Under the pieces are notes generated by a model, which saw only the letters and a program-made list of their open reading frames with translations, did not search any database and was not told the origin of the DNA. The translations under genes and the position numbers were made by a program. From an uncultured Eubacteriales bacterium (GTDB lineage Bacteria > Bacillota > Clostridia > Christensenellales > Aristaeellaceae), in contig CACWZI010000016.1 in NCBI GenBank assembly GCA_902765305.1, positions 1 to 36,288 on the forward strand: DNA of 36,288 bases, given 5' to 3'. Below are positions 23,431 through 31,306 of this stretch, one piece after another (within the stretch, counting starts at the first letter, position 1; every line of letters begins with the position of its first letter).

Positions 23431-24870
23431 TCATTCGCCGTTGTCGTCAATTTCATCTGCATCTGCGTCGGGATCGGCTTCCTCCTCCGTCACATCGCCG
23501 ACTTCCTCCTGCGCTGCATCGTCGGCTTCGTCCTGCGCTGCATCGTCGGCTTCGTCCGCTTCATTGTAGGTGATGTCGGTCAGCGTGACGGACGCCGCCT
23601 CGCTCATGATCGTGAAGCCCGCGTAGGCCTCCTCGTCGATCTTCGGCGAAAGGATGTAATAGCCCTCCTCGAGCCCCTTCAGGTCCACGCTGACGGTCAC
23701 GCCCTCTTCACGCAGCTGCTCGACGGCACTGCGCGGGCCCGTCACCTCCACGCCGAGCTGTTCATAGCTGGCGATCAGGTTTTCGGCCTTGCCGGTAAAT
23801 ATGACCCTGACGTTGTCAAAGTATTCCGTAACTGTCTCCTCGGTGATGGTCACGTTCACATACACCTGTTCGCTGGACACGTTCTTGAAGTCCGACAGCT
23901 GTGTCACCGTCGACTTCGCGGACAGGCTTTGCGTCGCGCCCTCCACCGATACAGGTTCGATTACCAGCTGATCCAGGCTGTCCAGCAGATCCCGATCGGC
24001 GGCCACCTGTATGCTCTGAGGCTGAATCGTCACCGATTTCACCTCAAAGCCCTCCGCCGGAGCGCCGGTGATGATGCTCTGCTGGTCCGTGGATACGGGA
24101 ATATCCCGGCAGGGATAGATATCCACGCTGACGGAGATCGACGACGTGGAACAGTTCAGCATGTCCTGGGGAATCTCTTTTCCCGCGGCGTCCAACAACA
24201 CATAGGGGCGCGCCGTGACGGTGGAATCGGTCATGCCCCGCACATCCGCCACCACGCGGGCCGAGGTGATGCTCTGCACCACCGAAGCCGCGCCGGAGAT
24301 CGTAAGCATCGAGGGGTTGCTGCGGCTGACATTGTACCAGTAGCCTTCCGCCTGGCCCTCGATGACGGAATTCACCGCCACATTGCGGGAATCCAGGCTC
24401 TCAAAGGTTAGCGTCAGCGTCTCTGGGCTGATGCTGCGCACGCGCCCGTAGCTGGACGTGGCCCTCAGCGGCACCTCCTGGGTGCCGACGGCGCGCACGC
24501 TGGAAAGGTCCAGCGCCACCTGCACGTTGTCGGCGGATACCCTGGAATAGTCCGCCTGGGGCGCCTCCACGGTGACCGTGATGCCGGACAGCGCCTCCTC
24601 GGGGCTTTCCGACAGGGCCAGCTTGTTGACCGAGAGCGTGGAAAGGCCGCTGACGGTCCCCGTCAAATTGTAGATCGTCTTGTTGCGGGTGATCGAGCTG
24701 TTGGTGGCGATTACGTAATTCCACAGCAGTATGGCAAGCAGCAGCGACAGCAGCTTGTACCCCAGGTTGTTCGACAGTGAGCCGATGATCCATCGCACCG
24801 GCCGGGGCGAACGCGTGTAGAATTTGCTTGCGAACAGCCTTTCGCGCAGATGGACCAGTTTATTCTTCAT
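23431..24870 (-). CDS. cdaR: CdaA regulator CdaR (YbbR-domain protein)
   Basis: A 479-residue membrane-anchored protein that binds and regulates the diadenylate cyclase CdaA. The N-terminus is basic and is followed by one transmembrane helix (about 36-55, LLSLLLAILLWNYVIATNSS). Several YbbR beta domains then face the outside, up to about residue 420. The C-terminal 45 residues are a very acidic repeat rich in Asp, Glu and Ala. The ATG overlaps the end of cdaA by 11 bases and has GGAGG upstream. Gene order cdaA-cdaR is the conserved arrangement; the acidic tail is unusual. Confidence 0.92.
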   Translation of the reverse strand: MKNKLVHLRERLFASKFYTRSPRPVRWIIGSLSNNLGYKLLSLLLAILLWNYVIATNSSITRNKTIYNLTGTVSGLSTLSVNKLALSESPEEALSGITVTVEAPQADYSRVSADNVQVALDLSSVRAVGTQEVPLRATSSYGRVRSISPETLTLTFESLDSRNVAVNSVIEGQAEGYWYNVSRSNPSMLTISGAASVVQSITSARVVADVRGMTDSTVTARPYVLLDAAGKEIPQDMLNCSTSSISVSVDIYPCRDIPVSTDQQSIITGAPAEGFEVKSVTIQPQSIQVAADRDLLDSLDQLVIEPVSVEGATQSLSAKSTVTQLSDFKNVSSEQVYVNVTITEETVTEYFDNVRVIFTGKAENLIASYEQLGVEVTGPRSAVEQLREEGVTVSVDLKGLEEGYYILSPKIDEEAYAGFTIMSEAASVTLTDITYNEADEADDAAQDEADDAAQEEVGDVTEEEADPDADADEIDDNGE

Positions 24871-25738
24871 CTTGCTGTTCCTCCCTGCGCAACGTGCTCA
24901 GCCAGGAATACATGTTCCGCTCCGGCGTAAAGAGCTCTGTCAGCAGTATGTTCAGCGAGCGCGCGTCCAGGTGGCGGGTGAGCCGGCCCTCCCTGGCCAT
25001 GGAGATGATGCCGGTCTCCTCCGACACGATCAGCGACACCGCGTCCGTGGTCTCGGTGATGCCGATGGCCGCACGGTGGCGCGTGCCCAGGTCCTTGCTG
25101 ATGGAGGGATCGGAGGACAGCGGCAGTATGCAGGCCGCGGCGTTGATGCGCCGGTTGCGTATGATCATCGCGCCGTCGTGCAGCGGCGTGTTGGGCTCAA
25201 AGATGTTTTCGATCAGCGGCGCCGAGATCTCGGCGTCCACCCGGGTGCCCGTTTCAATGACGTCCCCCAGGCCGGTCACGCGCTCGACGACGATCAGCGC
25301 GCCAATCTTCTTGCGCGCCATGTCGTTCATCGCCCGCACGATCTCCGTCACGGGCTTCTCGACCTGTTCGGCCTCCTCCTGCCTGCCGATCGGGCCGAAC
25401 ATCCTGCGCATGAACTTCGATCGGCCGATCTGGTCCAGTCCGCGCCTGAATTCAGGCTGGAACAGTATGACCAGCACCAGAAGGCCCATGCTGATGATCT
25501 GATTGAGCAGCCAGGAAACCGCGTTGAAGCGCAGCACGCTGGCGATCCAGGCCATGATCAACACCACGGCGATGCCCTTGAACAGGGAATTCGACCGGGT
25601 ATGTATGACCAGCTTGATCACATTGTATATCAAAACAGCCAGTATGGCCACGTCAACGAGATTGCGCCAATCCGGGTGCTCGAAGAGATTGGTAAACAGC
25701 GTGCCGATGGAAGCGAATATCTCACGGATCTGCACCAT
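24860..25738 (-). CDS. cdaA: Diadenylate cyclase CdaA
   Basis: This membrane enzyme makes cyclic di-AMP from two ATP. The 292-residue protein has three N-terminal hydrophobic helices (about 23-88) and a DisA_N catalytic domain (about 105-265). The signature DGA lies in PLHDGAMII and the second motif in GTRHRAAIG. I chose the ATG at 25738 because GGAGGTGG lies seven bases upstream; the frame remains open further upstream without a good site. It heads the cdaA-cdaR-membrane protein operon. In Bacillota this second messenger controls osmolyte and potassium transport and wall homeostasis. Confidence 0.95.
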   Translation of the reverse strand: MVQIREIFASIGTLFTNLFEHPDWRNLVDVAILAVLIYNVIKLVIHTRSNSLFKGIAVVLIMAWIASVLRFNAVSWLLNQIISMGLLVLVILFQPEFRRGLDQIGRSKFMRRMFGPIGRQEEAEQVEKPVTEIVRAMNDMARKKIGALIVVERVTGLGDVIETGTRVDAEISAPLIENIFEPNTPLHDGAMIIRNRRINAAACILPLSSDPSISKDLGTRHRAAIGITETTDAVSLIVSEETGIISMAREGRLTRHLDARSLNILLTELFTPERNMYSWLSTLRREEQQDEE

Positions 25739-25775
25739 GTTTGCCACCTCCGTCATTCTACATTTCTCCTCGTAC

Positions 25776-25804
25776 ATTATAATACAAAACCGTTTAAAAT
25801 CCAA
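25776..25804 (-). promoter_or_regulatory. Promoter of the cdaA operon
   Basis: On the minus strand TTGGAT (25799-25804) and a perfect TATAAT (25776-25781) with a 17-bp spacer, 38 bases before the chosen ATG. Confidence 0.65.
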
Positions 25805-25947
25805 TGCATTTTCAAAAATTGAATTCAAAAATAATATGGCGCATCACTCAAGGGCTCAAACGCCCGAAACCGGCATTTCAGCGATTCCTCACCGCCCATC
25901 AACGACTTTGGCGGCGGCGGATTTCGCCTTTTTTCTGTCACAAACGA

Positions 25948-25976
25948 TTGCTTATTTATGCCGGATGTGCTATACT
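25948..25976 (+). promoter_or_regulatory. Promoter of the GNAT-like gene
   Basis: TTGCTT (25948-25953) and TATACT (25971-25976) with a 17-bp spacer, 35 bases before the ATG at 26011. Confidence 0.65.
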
Positions 25977-26010
25977 ACCAATGGGGAATGATTGAATTAA
26001 GGGGATCGCA

Positions 26011-27138
26011 ATGATTGAGATCAGAGAGGTAAAGACCAAACGGCAGCTTCGGCAGTTTGTGAACTACCCGAATACATTGTACAGGGATGTGCCCCAGTAT
26101 ATCCCGCCGCTGATCACAGATGACCTGAGCGACTGGGACCCCAAAAAGAATCCCGCCTTTTCCTACTGCGACGCGAAGTGCTGGCTCGCCCTTCGGGAGG
26201 GAAAGATCGTGGGGCGCATCGGCGCGATCCTCAGCCGCAGGGCCAATGAAAAATGGGGTACCCGGCGCATGCGCTTTACCCAGGTTGATTTTATTGACGA
26301 TCCGGAGGTTTCCTCCGCCCTGTTCAGAACCGTCGAGGACTACGCCCGGCAGATGGGCTGCAACGAGGTCCACGGGCCCCTGGGCTTTACCGACCTGGAC
26401 CGGGAGGGCATGCTGGTGGAGGGCTTTGACCGCCGCAGTATGTTCATCACCTACTACAACCATCCCTACTACGTCGACCACCTGGCCCGGTTGGGCTACG
26501 AGAAAGATGTGGACTGGGTGGAGCTGCTGATCGACGTGCCCTACGACGAGCATACCTGCACCCGCATGGACAAGCTGGCGGAGCGCGTGAAGCGCTTTTC
26601 CAACCTGCACGTGGCCGAGGTGCATTCCCGTCGCGATTACAGGCCTCTGGTGGAAAAGGTGTTTCATCTGGTGAACACCGCCTATGACCACCTCTACGGC
26701 ACGGTATCGCTGGACGATAAGCAGATTCGGCGCTACGCCAAAAAGTTCATCTCCCTGATCAGCCCCGACCTGGCCTGCTTCGTGCTGGACGCGCAGGACG
26801 ACCTGGTGGGCTTCGGCGTATCCGCGCCCAGCATCGCCAACGCGCTGAAGCGGAGCCGCGGCCGCTTGTTGCCCCTGGGCTGGATTCGCATGCTGCGTGC
26901 GCTGAAGACGAACGACACCCTCGACCTGTTCCTGATCGCGCTGAAGCGGGAATATCAGGACAAGGCCGTCAACGCCATCATCATGAACCATATCCTGAAG
27001 GGCTGTCACAAAATGGGCATACGAAAGGCCGAGACCGGCCCTCAGCTGGAGACCAACCACAGGGTGCAGAGCCAATGGAACTTCTTCAAAACCGAGCAGC
27101 ACAAGCGCCGGCGGTGCTTCATCAAGGCATTGGAATAA
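26011..27138 (+). CDS. GNAT-like acyltransferase family protein
   Basis: A 375-residue protein of the GNAT-like type often annotated as a hypothetical N-acetyltransferase. The N-terminal segment IEIREVKTKRQLRQFVNYP is typical, followed by VGRIGAILSRRANEKWG (about 68-84) as a GNAT beta-strand pair and HGPLGFTDLDREGMLVEG (about 127-144). The C-terminal half, including NAIIMNHILKGCHKMG, looks like a second acyltransferase-type lobe. Neither substrate nor acyl donor is known. It has its own promoter and an AAGGGG site. It precedes trpS, which also has its own promoter. Confidence 0.8.
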   Translation: MIEIREVKTKRQLRQFVNYPNTLYRDVPQYIPPLITDDLSDWDPKKNPAFSYCDAKCWLALREGKIVGRIGAILSRRANEKWGTRRMRFTQVDFIDDPEVSSALFRTVEDYARQMGCNEVHGPLGFTDLDREGMLVEGFDRRSMFITYYNHPYYVDHLARLGYEKDVDWVELLIDVPYDEHTCTRMDKLAERVKRFSNLHVAEVHSRRDYRPLVEKVFHLVNTAYDHLYGTVSLDDKQIRRYAKKFISLISPDLACFVLDAQDDLVGFGVSAPSIANALKRSRGRLLPLGWIRMLRALKTNDTLDLFLIALKREYQDKAVNAIIMNHILKGCHKMGIRKAETGPQLETNHRVQSQWNFFKTEQHKRRRCFIKALE

Positions 27139-27142
27139 GTGA

Positions 27143-27171
27143 TTGACGGTTTTTTTATCTCATGTTATAAT
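27143..27171 (+). promoter_or_regulatory. Promoter of trpS
   Basis: TTGACG (27143-27148) and a perfect TATAAT (27166-27171) separated by 17 bp, 44 bases before the trpS ATG. No T-box leader is present; the leader is too short for one. Confidence 0.85.
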
Positions 27172-27214
27172 GGCTCAAATCACGATTTTGTGCGGACTTA
27201 TGGAGGTAATTAAA

Positions 27215-28225
27215 ATGGAACAGCAAGTTCAGAAGAAGCGTATCTTTTCCGGCATACAGCCCACAGGCAACCTGACCCTGGGCAACTACATCGGCGCGCT
27301 GCGCAACTTCGGCCTGCTCCAGGACGAATACGATTGCCTGTATTCCATCGTGGACCTGCACGCGCTGACGGTGCGCCAGAACCCGACGGAGCTGCGCAAG
27401 GCCTGCCTGCGCACGATGGCCATCTTCCTGGCCAGCGGGCTAGACCCGGAAAAGAACATCATCTATTTCCAGAGCCAGGTTCCCGCCCACGCGGAGCTGG
27501 GCTGGATACTGAACTGCTTTACCTACATGGGCGAGATGTCCCGGATGACCCAGTTCAAGGACAAGTCCGCCAAGCACGCCGACAACATCAACTGCGGTCT
27601 GTTTACCTACCCCGTGCTGATGGCCTCGGATATCCTGCTGTACCAGACCGACCTGGTGCCCATCGGTGCGGACCAGAAGCAGCACCTTGAGATCTGCCGG
27701 GACATCGCCGAGCGCTTCAACGGCGTCTACGGCGACGTGTTCACCATTCCCGAGGGCTATTTCCCCAAGGTCGGCGCGCGGGTGATGTCCCTGCAGGAGC
27801 CCACCCGCAAGATGTCCAAATCCGACCCGGAGGAGACCTACATCGCCATACTCGACAAGCCCGACGTGATCCGAAAGAAGATCCGCCGCGCCGTGACGGA
27901 CTGCGACAGCGCCATCCGCTTCGATCCCGAGGAAAAGCCCGGCGTCGCCAACCTGATGAGCATCATGTCCGCGCTGACCGGCAAGGGCATGGACGATATA
28001 ACCGCCGAATACGACGGCCAGGGCTACGGCAAATTCAAGGACGCCGTGGCCGACAGCGTCATCGCCGCCCTGGAGCCCATCCAGAAGGAATATGAGCGCA
28101 TCAGCGCCGACAAGGCCTATCTGCAGCAGGTGATGGACTCCGGCCGCGACCGTGCCTCGGCCATCGCCCACCGCACGATGCTGAAGGTGCGCAAGAAGCT
28201 GGGCATCGCGCCGTGGAAGCTGTAA
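27215..28225 (+). CDS. trpS: Tryptophanyl-tRNA synthetase
   Basis: Charges tRNA-Trp. The 336-residue class I synthetase is of usual length. The HIGH-equivalent is [11 protein letters not shown] (about 17-27) after SGIQPT, and the KMSKS loop is RKMSKSD (about 198-204). I chose the ATG at 27215, with GGAGGT eight bases upstream; the longer frame begins inside the promoter. rsmH follows 7 bases later, so the strong trpS promoter probably drives it too. Confidence 0.96.
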   Translation: MEQQVQKKRIFSGIQPTGNLTLGNYIGALRNFGLLQDEYDCLYSIVDLHALTVRQNPTELRKACLRTMAIFLASGLDPEKNIIYFQSQVPAHAELGWILNCFTYMGEMSRMTQFKDKSAKHADNINCGLFTYPVLMASDILLYQTDLVPIGADQKQHLEICRDIAERFNGVYGDVFTIPEGYFPKVGARVMSLQEPTRKMSKSDPEETYIAILDKPDVIRKKIRRAVTDCDSAIRFDPEEKPGVANLMSIMSALTGKGMDDITAEYDGQGYGKFKDAVADSVIAALEPIQKEYERISADKAYLQQVMDSGRDRASAIAHRTMLKVRKKLGIAPWKL

Positions 28226-28232
28226 ACCCGAA

Positions 28233-29195
28233 ATGACTGAGAAAAACATGCGCTTTCACCACCTTCCCGTGCTTTTGAGCGAATGCCTGGATGGCCTGAG
28301 CATCAAACCGACCGGCGTCTATCTCGATTGCACGCTGGGCGGCGCGGGGCATTCCAGCGAGATCCTGAAGCGACTCGGCTCCGGCGGCCTGCTGATCGGC
28401 ATCGACCGGGACGCCGACGCCATCGAAGCCGCGTCGTTGCGCCTGTCCTCCGTGGAGACACAGGCGCGCTTTTGTTGCCTTCGGGGCAACTTCCACGACG
28501 CGCCCGCATTGCTCGAAGCCGCCAAAACAGACCGTAGTCTCGACGGTATACTGGTCGATCTGGGCGTCTCCAGCCACCAGCTGGACGTGCGTGAGCGGGG
28601 CTTCTCCTACCACGACGACGCGCCGCTGGACATGCGCATGGACCAAAGCCAGGCCCTCTGCGCCCGGGACATCGTCAACGGCTGGAGCGAGGACGAATTG
28701 AACCGCATCCTGCGGGACTATGGCGAGGAGAAGTGGGCCCGGCAGATCGCCCGGGTCATCTGCGACCGGCGAAAGGCAAACCCCATTGAAACCACGTCCC
28801 GGCTGGTGGAAATCATCGACGCCGCCATCCCGAAGAAGTTCCGCCAGGGCGACGGCAGTCACCCGGCCCGCCGCACGTTCCAGGCCCTGCGCATCGCCGT
28901 GAACGACGAGCTGGAGCCTTTGGAGCCGGCGCTTCGGACTCTGGTCGGTTTATTGGCCCCCGGCGGGCGGCTGTGCGTGATCACCTTCCATTCGCTGGAG
29001 GACAGGATCGTCAAGAACGCCTTCCGCAGCATGGCCGACCCCTGCACCTGCCCGAAGTCCTTCCCGGTGTGCGTGTGCGGCAAAAAGCCGACGGTGAAGC
29101 TGATCACCCGCAAGCCGGTCACCGCGTCGGCGGAGGAGCTGGAGCAGAACCCCAGGGCCAGGAGCGCCAGCCTGCGCATCGCGGAGAAGCTATAG
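28233..29195 (+). CDS. rsmH: 16S rRNA (cytosine(1402)-N4)-methyltransferase RsmH
   Basis: Methylates N4 of C1402 in the decoding centre of 16S rRNA. The 320-residue protein shows [14 protein letters not shown] at the N-terminus, the SAM loop [10 protein letters not shown] (about 30-39), [19 protein letters not shown] (about 109-118) and the closing [17 protein letters not shown] end. Normally this gene is first in the division and cell-wall (dcw) cluster. Here it lies between trpS and tgt, separated from cell-wall genes. No strong binding site precedes the ATG, so coupling to trpS is likely. Confidence 0.95.
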   Translation: MTEKNMRFHHLPVLLSECLDGLSIKPTGVYLDCTLGGAGHSSEILKRLGSGGLLIGIDRDADAIEAASLRLSSVETQARFCCLRGNFHDAPALLEAAKTDRSLDGILVDLGVSSHQLDVRERGFSYHDDAPLDMRMDQSQALCARDIVNGWSEDELNRILRDYGEEKWARQIARVICDRRKANPIETTSRLVEIIDAAIPKKFRQGDGSHPARRTFQALRIAVNDELEPLEPALRTLVGLLAPGGRLCVITFHSLEDRIVKNAFRSMADPCTCPKSFPVCVCGKKPTVKLITRKPVTASAEELEQNPRARSASLRIAEKL

Positions 29196-29227
29196 TAAAC
29201 GACAAATATATTTGCCGTTTACTATAG
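29190..29227. repeat. 38-bp palindrome overlapping the end of rsmH
   Basis: Two 19-base arms (29190-29208 and 29209-29227) are complementary with one mismatch. Outer bases are CTATAG and the arms contain GTAAACG. It includes the rsmH stop codon. It may fold as an mRNA 3' hairpin. A second palindrome with the same GTAAACG arm sequence lies about 70 bases on. Confidence 0.75.
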
Positions 29228-29294
29228 CCGCCTCCGGCGGATGCGAACGGGCGCGAATGGAAATCAGCCGCTTCGCGGCACGCGCCCGGCGCAG

Positions 29295-29332
29295 CGTAAA
29301 CGTTCAAAACGAAATTCGTTTTGACGTTTACG
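29295..29332. repeat. 38-bp palindrome before tgt
   Basis: CGTAAACGTTCAAAACGAA (29295-29313) pairs with the next 18 bases, to 29332, with a single-base bulge. The -10 box TATAAT (29334-29339) begins directly after it. With the palindrome at 29190-29227, it brackets a GC-rich segment containing further small hairpins, so the whole 29190-29332 may be one composite repeat element. Confidence 0.7.
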
Positions 29333-29333
29333 A

Positions 29334-29339
29334 TATAAT
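29334..29339 (+). promoter_or_regulatory. -10 box upstream of tgt
   Basis: A perfect TATAAT 58 bases before the tgt start. The -35 region would fall inside the palindrome at 29295-29332 and has no good match, so promoter activity is uncertain. Confidence 0.4.
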
Positions 29340-29397
29340 AGGAATTTCCTCCGAACACAGGTTTCAAATCCATTCCAACGCAGACAGGAGCAGAGCT

Positions 29398-30480
29398 ATG
29401 CGTTTCCTCGATACCCCTTCCGGCACGATCCGCCTGCCCGCCTTCTTCCCGGACGCCACCTACGGCGCGATCCGCGCAGGGTCCTTTGAGGACGTGTACG
29501 CGGCGGGACTGTGGGGCTGTGAGATGAACAGCTATCACCTGATGACCAAACCGGGGGCGAAGCTGGTCAAGCGCCTGGGCGGGCTACACGGCTTCACCGG
29601 TTACAAGGGCGCGATCCTCACCGATTCCGGCGGCTTCCAGCTCTATTCGCTGATCCGGGAGAATCCTGAGTACGGCGAGATTCGGGACAAGGAGATCATT
29701 TTCCGTCCCGACCGCGGTCGGGATAAGCTCACCTTCACGCCTGAAAAGTGCATGCAGGTACAGCTCCAGTATGGCAGCGACATCATGATGGCGCTGGACA
29801 TGTGCACCCATCCCGACGACCCGCCCGAGATCCAGCGCCGCAGCGTGGAGCTGACGGTGAAGTGGGGCGAGCGCTGCCGGGAGGAATTCGACAGGCTGAC
29901 CCGAAAAATGGATAAGAAGCCCCTGCTGTTCGGCATCGTGCAGGGTGGAAGCGACCCCGGTCTGCGCATGGAATGCGGGCAGCGGCTCGAGGCGATCGGC
30001 TTCGACGGCTACGGCTTCGGCGGCTGGCCCCTGGACCAGAGCGGCGCGTTCCGCCCCGACATACTGAAGATGGCCGCCGACGCCATGCCCGACCACAAGG
30101 TCAAGTACGCCATGGGGCTGGGCAGGCCCGAGGAGATCGCGATGCTGGTGGGCATGGGCTATACGCTGTTCGACTGCGTGATCCCCACCCGGGAGGCCCG
30201 GCACCAGCGGCTGTACACCTGGCTGCCCGGCATGGACACCCGGGAGGGCGTGCGCCGGGAGGACGGGAAATTCTATAAGTTCCTGTATATATTGGACGAG
30301 GAGCACCGCCGGGAGGACGGCCCGGTGGACCCGTCCTGCGACTGCATACTCTGCCGAAACCATTCCCGGGCATACCTGCATCACCTCTTCAAAGTGAACG
30401 ACCCCTGCGCCCTGCGCCTGGCCACGGCCCACAACCTGCGGTTTTACGGAAAGCTGATGGAGCTGCTTGGCGATGAGTAA
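29398..30480 (+). CDS. tgt: Divergent tRNA-guanine transglycosylase
   Basis: Exchanges G34 of tRNA for a 7-deazaguanine base. The 360-residue protein has the catalytic Asp76 (LTDSGGFQ), Asp134, Gln182 (VQGG), the nucleophile Asp259 (LFDCVIPTR), and a zinc site of Cys314, Cys316, Cys319 and His345. The substrate-pocket segment after Gly208-Gly209 reads WPLDQ, where preQ1-type bacterial enzymes have LSVGE or LAVGE. PTREARH also differs from PTRNAR. These changes suggest altered base preference, for example direct use of queuine, as reported for some clostridial enzymes. I chose ATG 29398, with AGGAG upstream. The start of the Rmt-like gene overlaps its stop. Confidence 0.88.
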   Translation: MRFLDTPSGTIRLPAFFPDATYGAIRAGSFEDVYAAGLWGCEMNSYHLMTKPGAKLVKRLGGLHGFTGYKGAILTDSGGFQLYSLIRENPEYGEIRDKEIIFRPDRGRDKLTFTPEKCMQVQLQYGSDIMMALDMCTHPDDPPEIQRRSVELTVKWGERCREEFDRLTRKMDKKPLLFGIVQGGSDPGLRMECGQRLEAIGFDGYGFGGWPLDQSGAFRPDILKMAADAMPDHKVKYAMGLGRPEEIAMLVGMGYTLFDCVIPTREARHQRLYTWLPGMDTREGVRREDGKFYKFLYILDEEHRREDGPVDPSCDCILCRNHSRAYLHHLFKVNDPCALRLATAHNLRFYGKLMELLGDE

Positions 30481-31252
30481 CGAATTGCTGGACAAGCTGC
30501 TGCGCTCGAAGAACTACCGCGACATCTGTCCGGACACCGTGCGGCGGGTTTGGGCGGAATGCGAAAAGCGCTATAAAAAGGCGAAGGACGTGGACAAGGC
30601 CGCGCGGGAGGCGCTTCACGGCATCTCCGGCGCCTTCATGACGCCCCAGGAGGCCCGACAGCTGGCATACGACATGCAGGCCTGGCACATCGATAAAGCA
30701 GACCCTGGTCTCGAAAGGATGCTCAGCCGCCACGCATCCACCCGGGAGCGCCTGCCGCTGTCGGACATGGACGCCACGTTCCGCCGCATATTCGCCGCAA
30801 CAGGCAAACCCCGGTCGGTTCTCGACCTCGCCTGCGGCATCAATCCGCTTTATCTGGGCGCGCGGGGCATCGAAACCGTGGGCGTGGACATCTCAGGGGC
30901 CGCGGTCTACGCCGTCAACTGCTTCCATGAGAGCTACCGCATGCCCGTGTCGGCCAGGTGCGCCGACCTGCTATGTCCCGGCGCGATCCCCGGCGAGCGC
31001 TTCGACGTGGCGCTGCTGTTCAAGCTGCTGCCCCTGCTGGAGCGGCAGGAAAACGGCGGCGCGGCGCGGATCATGAACACCGTAAACGCCCGGCATATAA
31101 TCGTATCCTTCCCCACCCGCACCCTGGGCGGGCGCAGCGTCGGCATGGCCGGGAACTATACCCGCTGGATGGAGGCGCATTTGCCGAAGGGAATGGACAT
31201 AAGCGATCAATTCGAGACCCGCAACGAATTGTACTATATCGTCGCCAGGTAG
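30473..31252 (+). CDS. ArmA/RmtB-family 16S rRNA (G1405-N7) methyltransferase homologue
   Basis: The 259-residue protein matches Arm/Rmt enzymes in length and in every signature block I can recall. These are LLRSKNYRDICPDTVRR (9-25), LHGISGAF (48-55), HASTRERL (87-94), the SAM loop SVLDLACGINPL (115-126), LLFKLLPLLERQ (181-192) and VSFPTRTLGGRSVGM (211-225). Such enzymes methylate N7 of G1405 in 16S rRNA and block 4,6-disubstituted 2-deoxystreptamine aminoglycosides. The ATG overlaps the tgt stop by 8 bases, so it is built into a chromosomal operon, not a mobile element. Base composition matches its neighbours. Whether it gives resistance or serves as a housekeeping modifier is open. Confidence 0.9.
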   Translation: MSNELLDKLLRSKNYRDICPDTVRRVWAECEKRYKKAKDVDKAAREALHGISGAFMTPQEARQLAYDMQAWHIDKADPGLERMLSRHASTRERLPLSDMDATFRRIFAATGKPRSVLDLACGINPLYLGARGIETVGVDISGAAVYAVNCFHESYRMPVSARCADLLCPGAIPGERFDVALLFKLLPLLERQENGGAARIMNTVNARHIIVSFPTRTLGGRSVGMAGNYTRWMEAHLPKGMDISDQFETRNELYYIVAR

Positions 31253-31285
31253 CGGCAATACCCGCACCGCCATGGTATCCTACAT

Positions 31286-31291
31286 TATAAT
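31286..31291 (+). promoter_or_regulatory. -10-like box before rsmI
   Basis: A TATAAT lies two bases before the AAGGAG site of rsmI, too close to serve as a promoter for a normal leader. It is listed because it is a perfect hexamer. No -35 is seen at the right distance, so it is probably chance or a minor start. Confidence 0.25.
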
Positions 31292-31306
31292 AAGGAGCGC
31301 CCTTCC

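Noticed and set aside
27172-27214. T-box leader for trpS
   Set aside because: Only 44 bases separate the -10 box from the ATG, and no T-box core is present, so amino-acid sensing by a T-box is excluded here.
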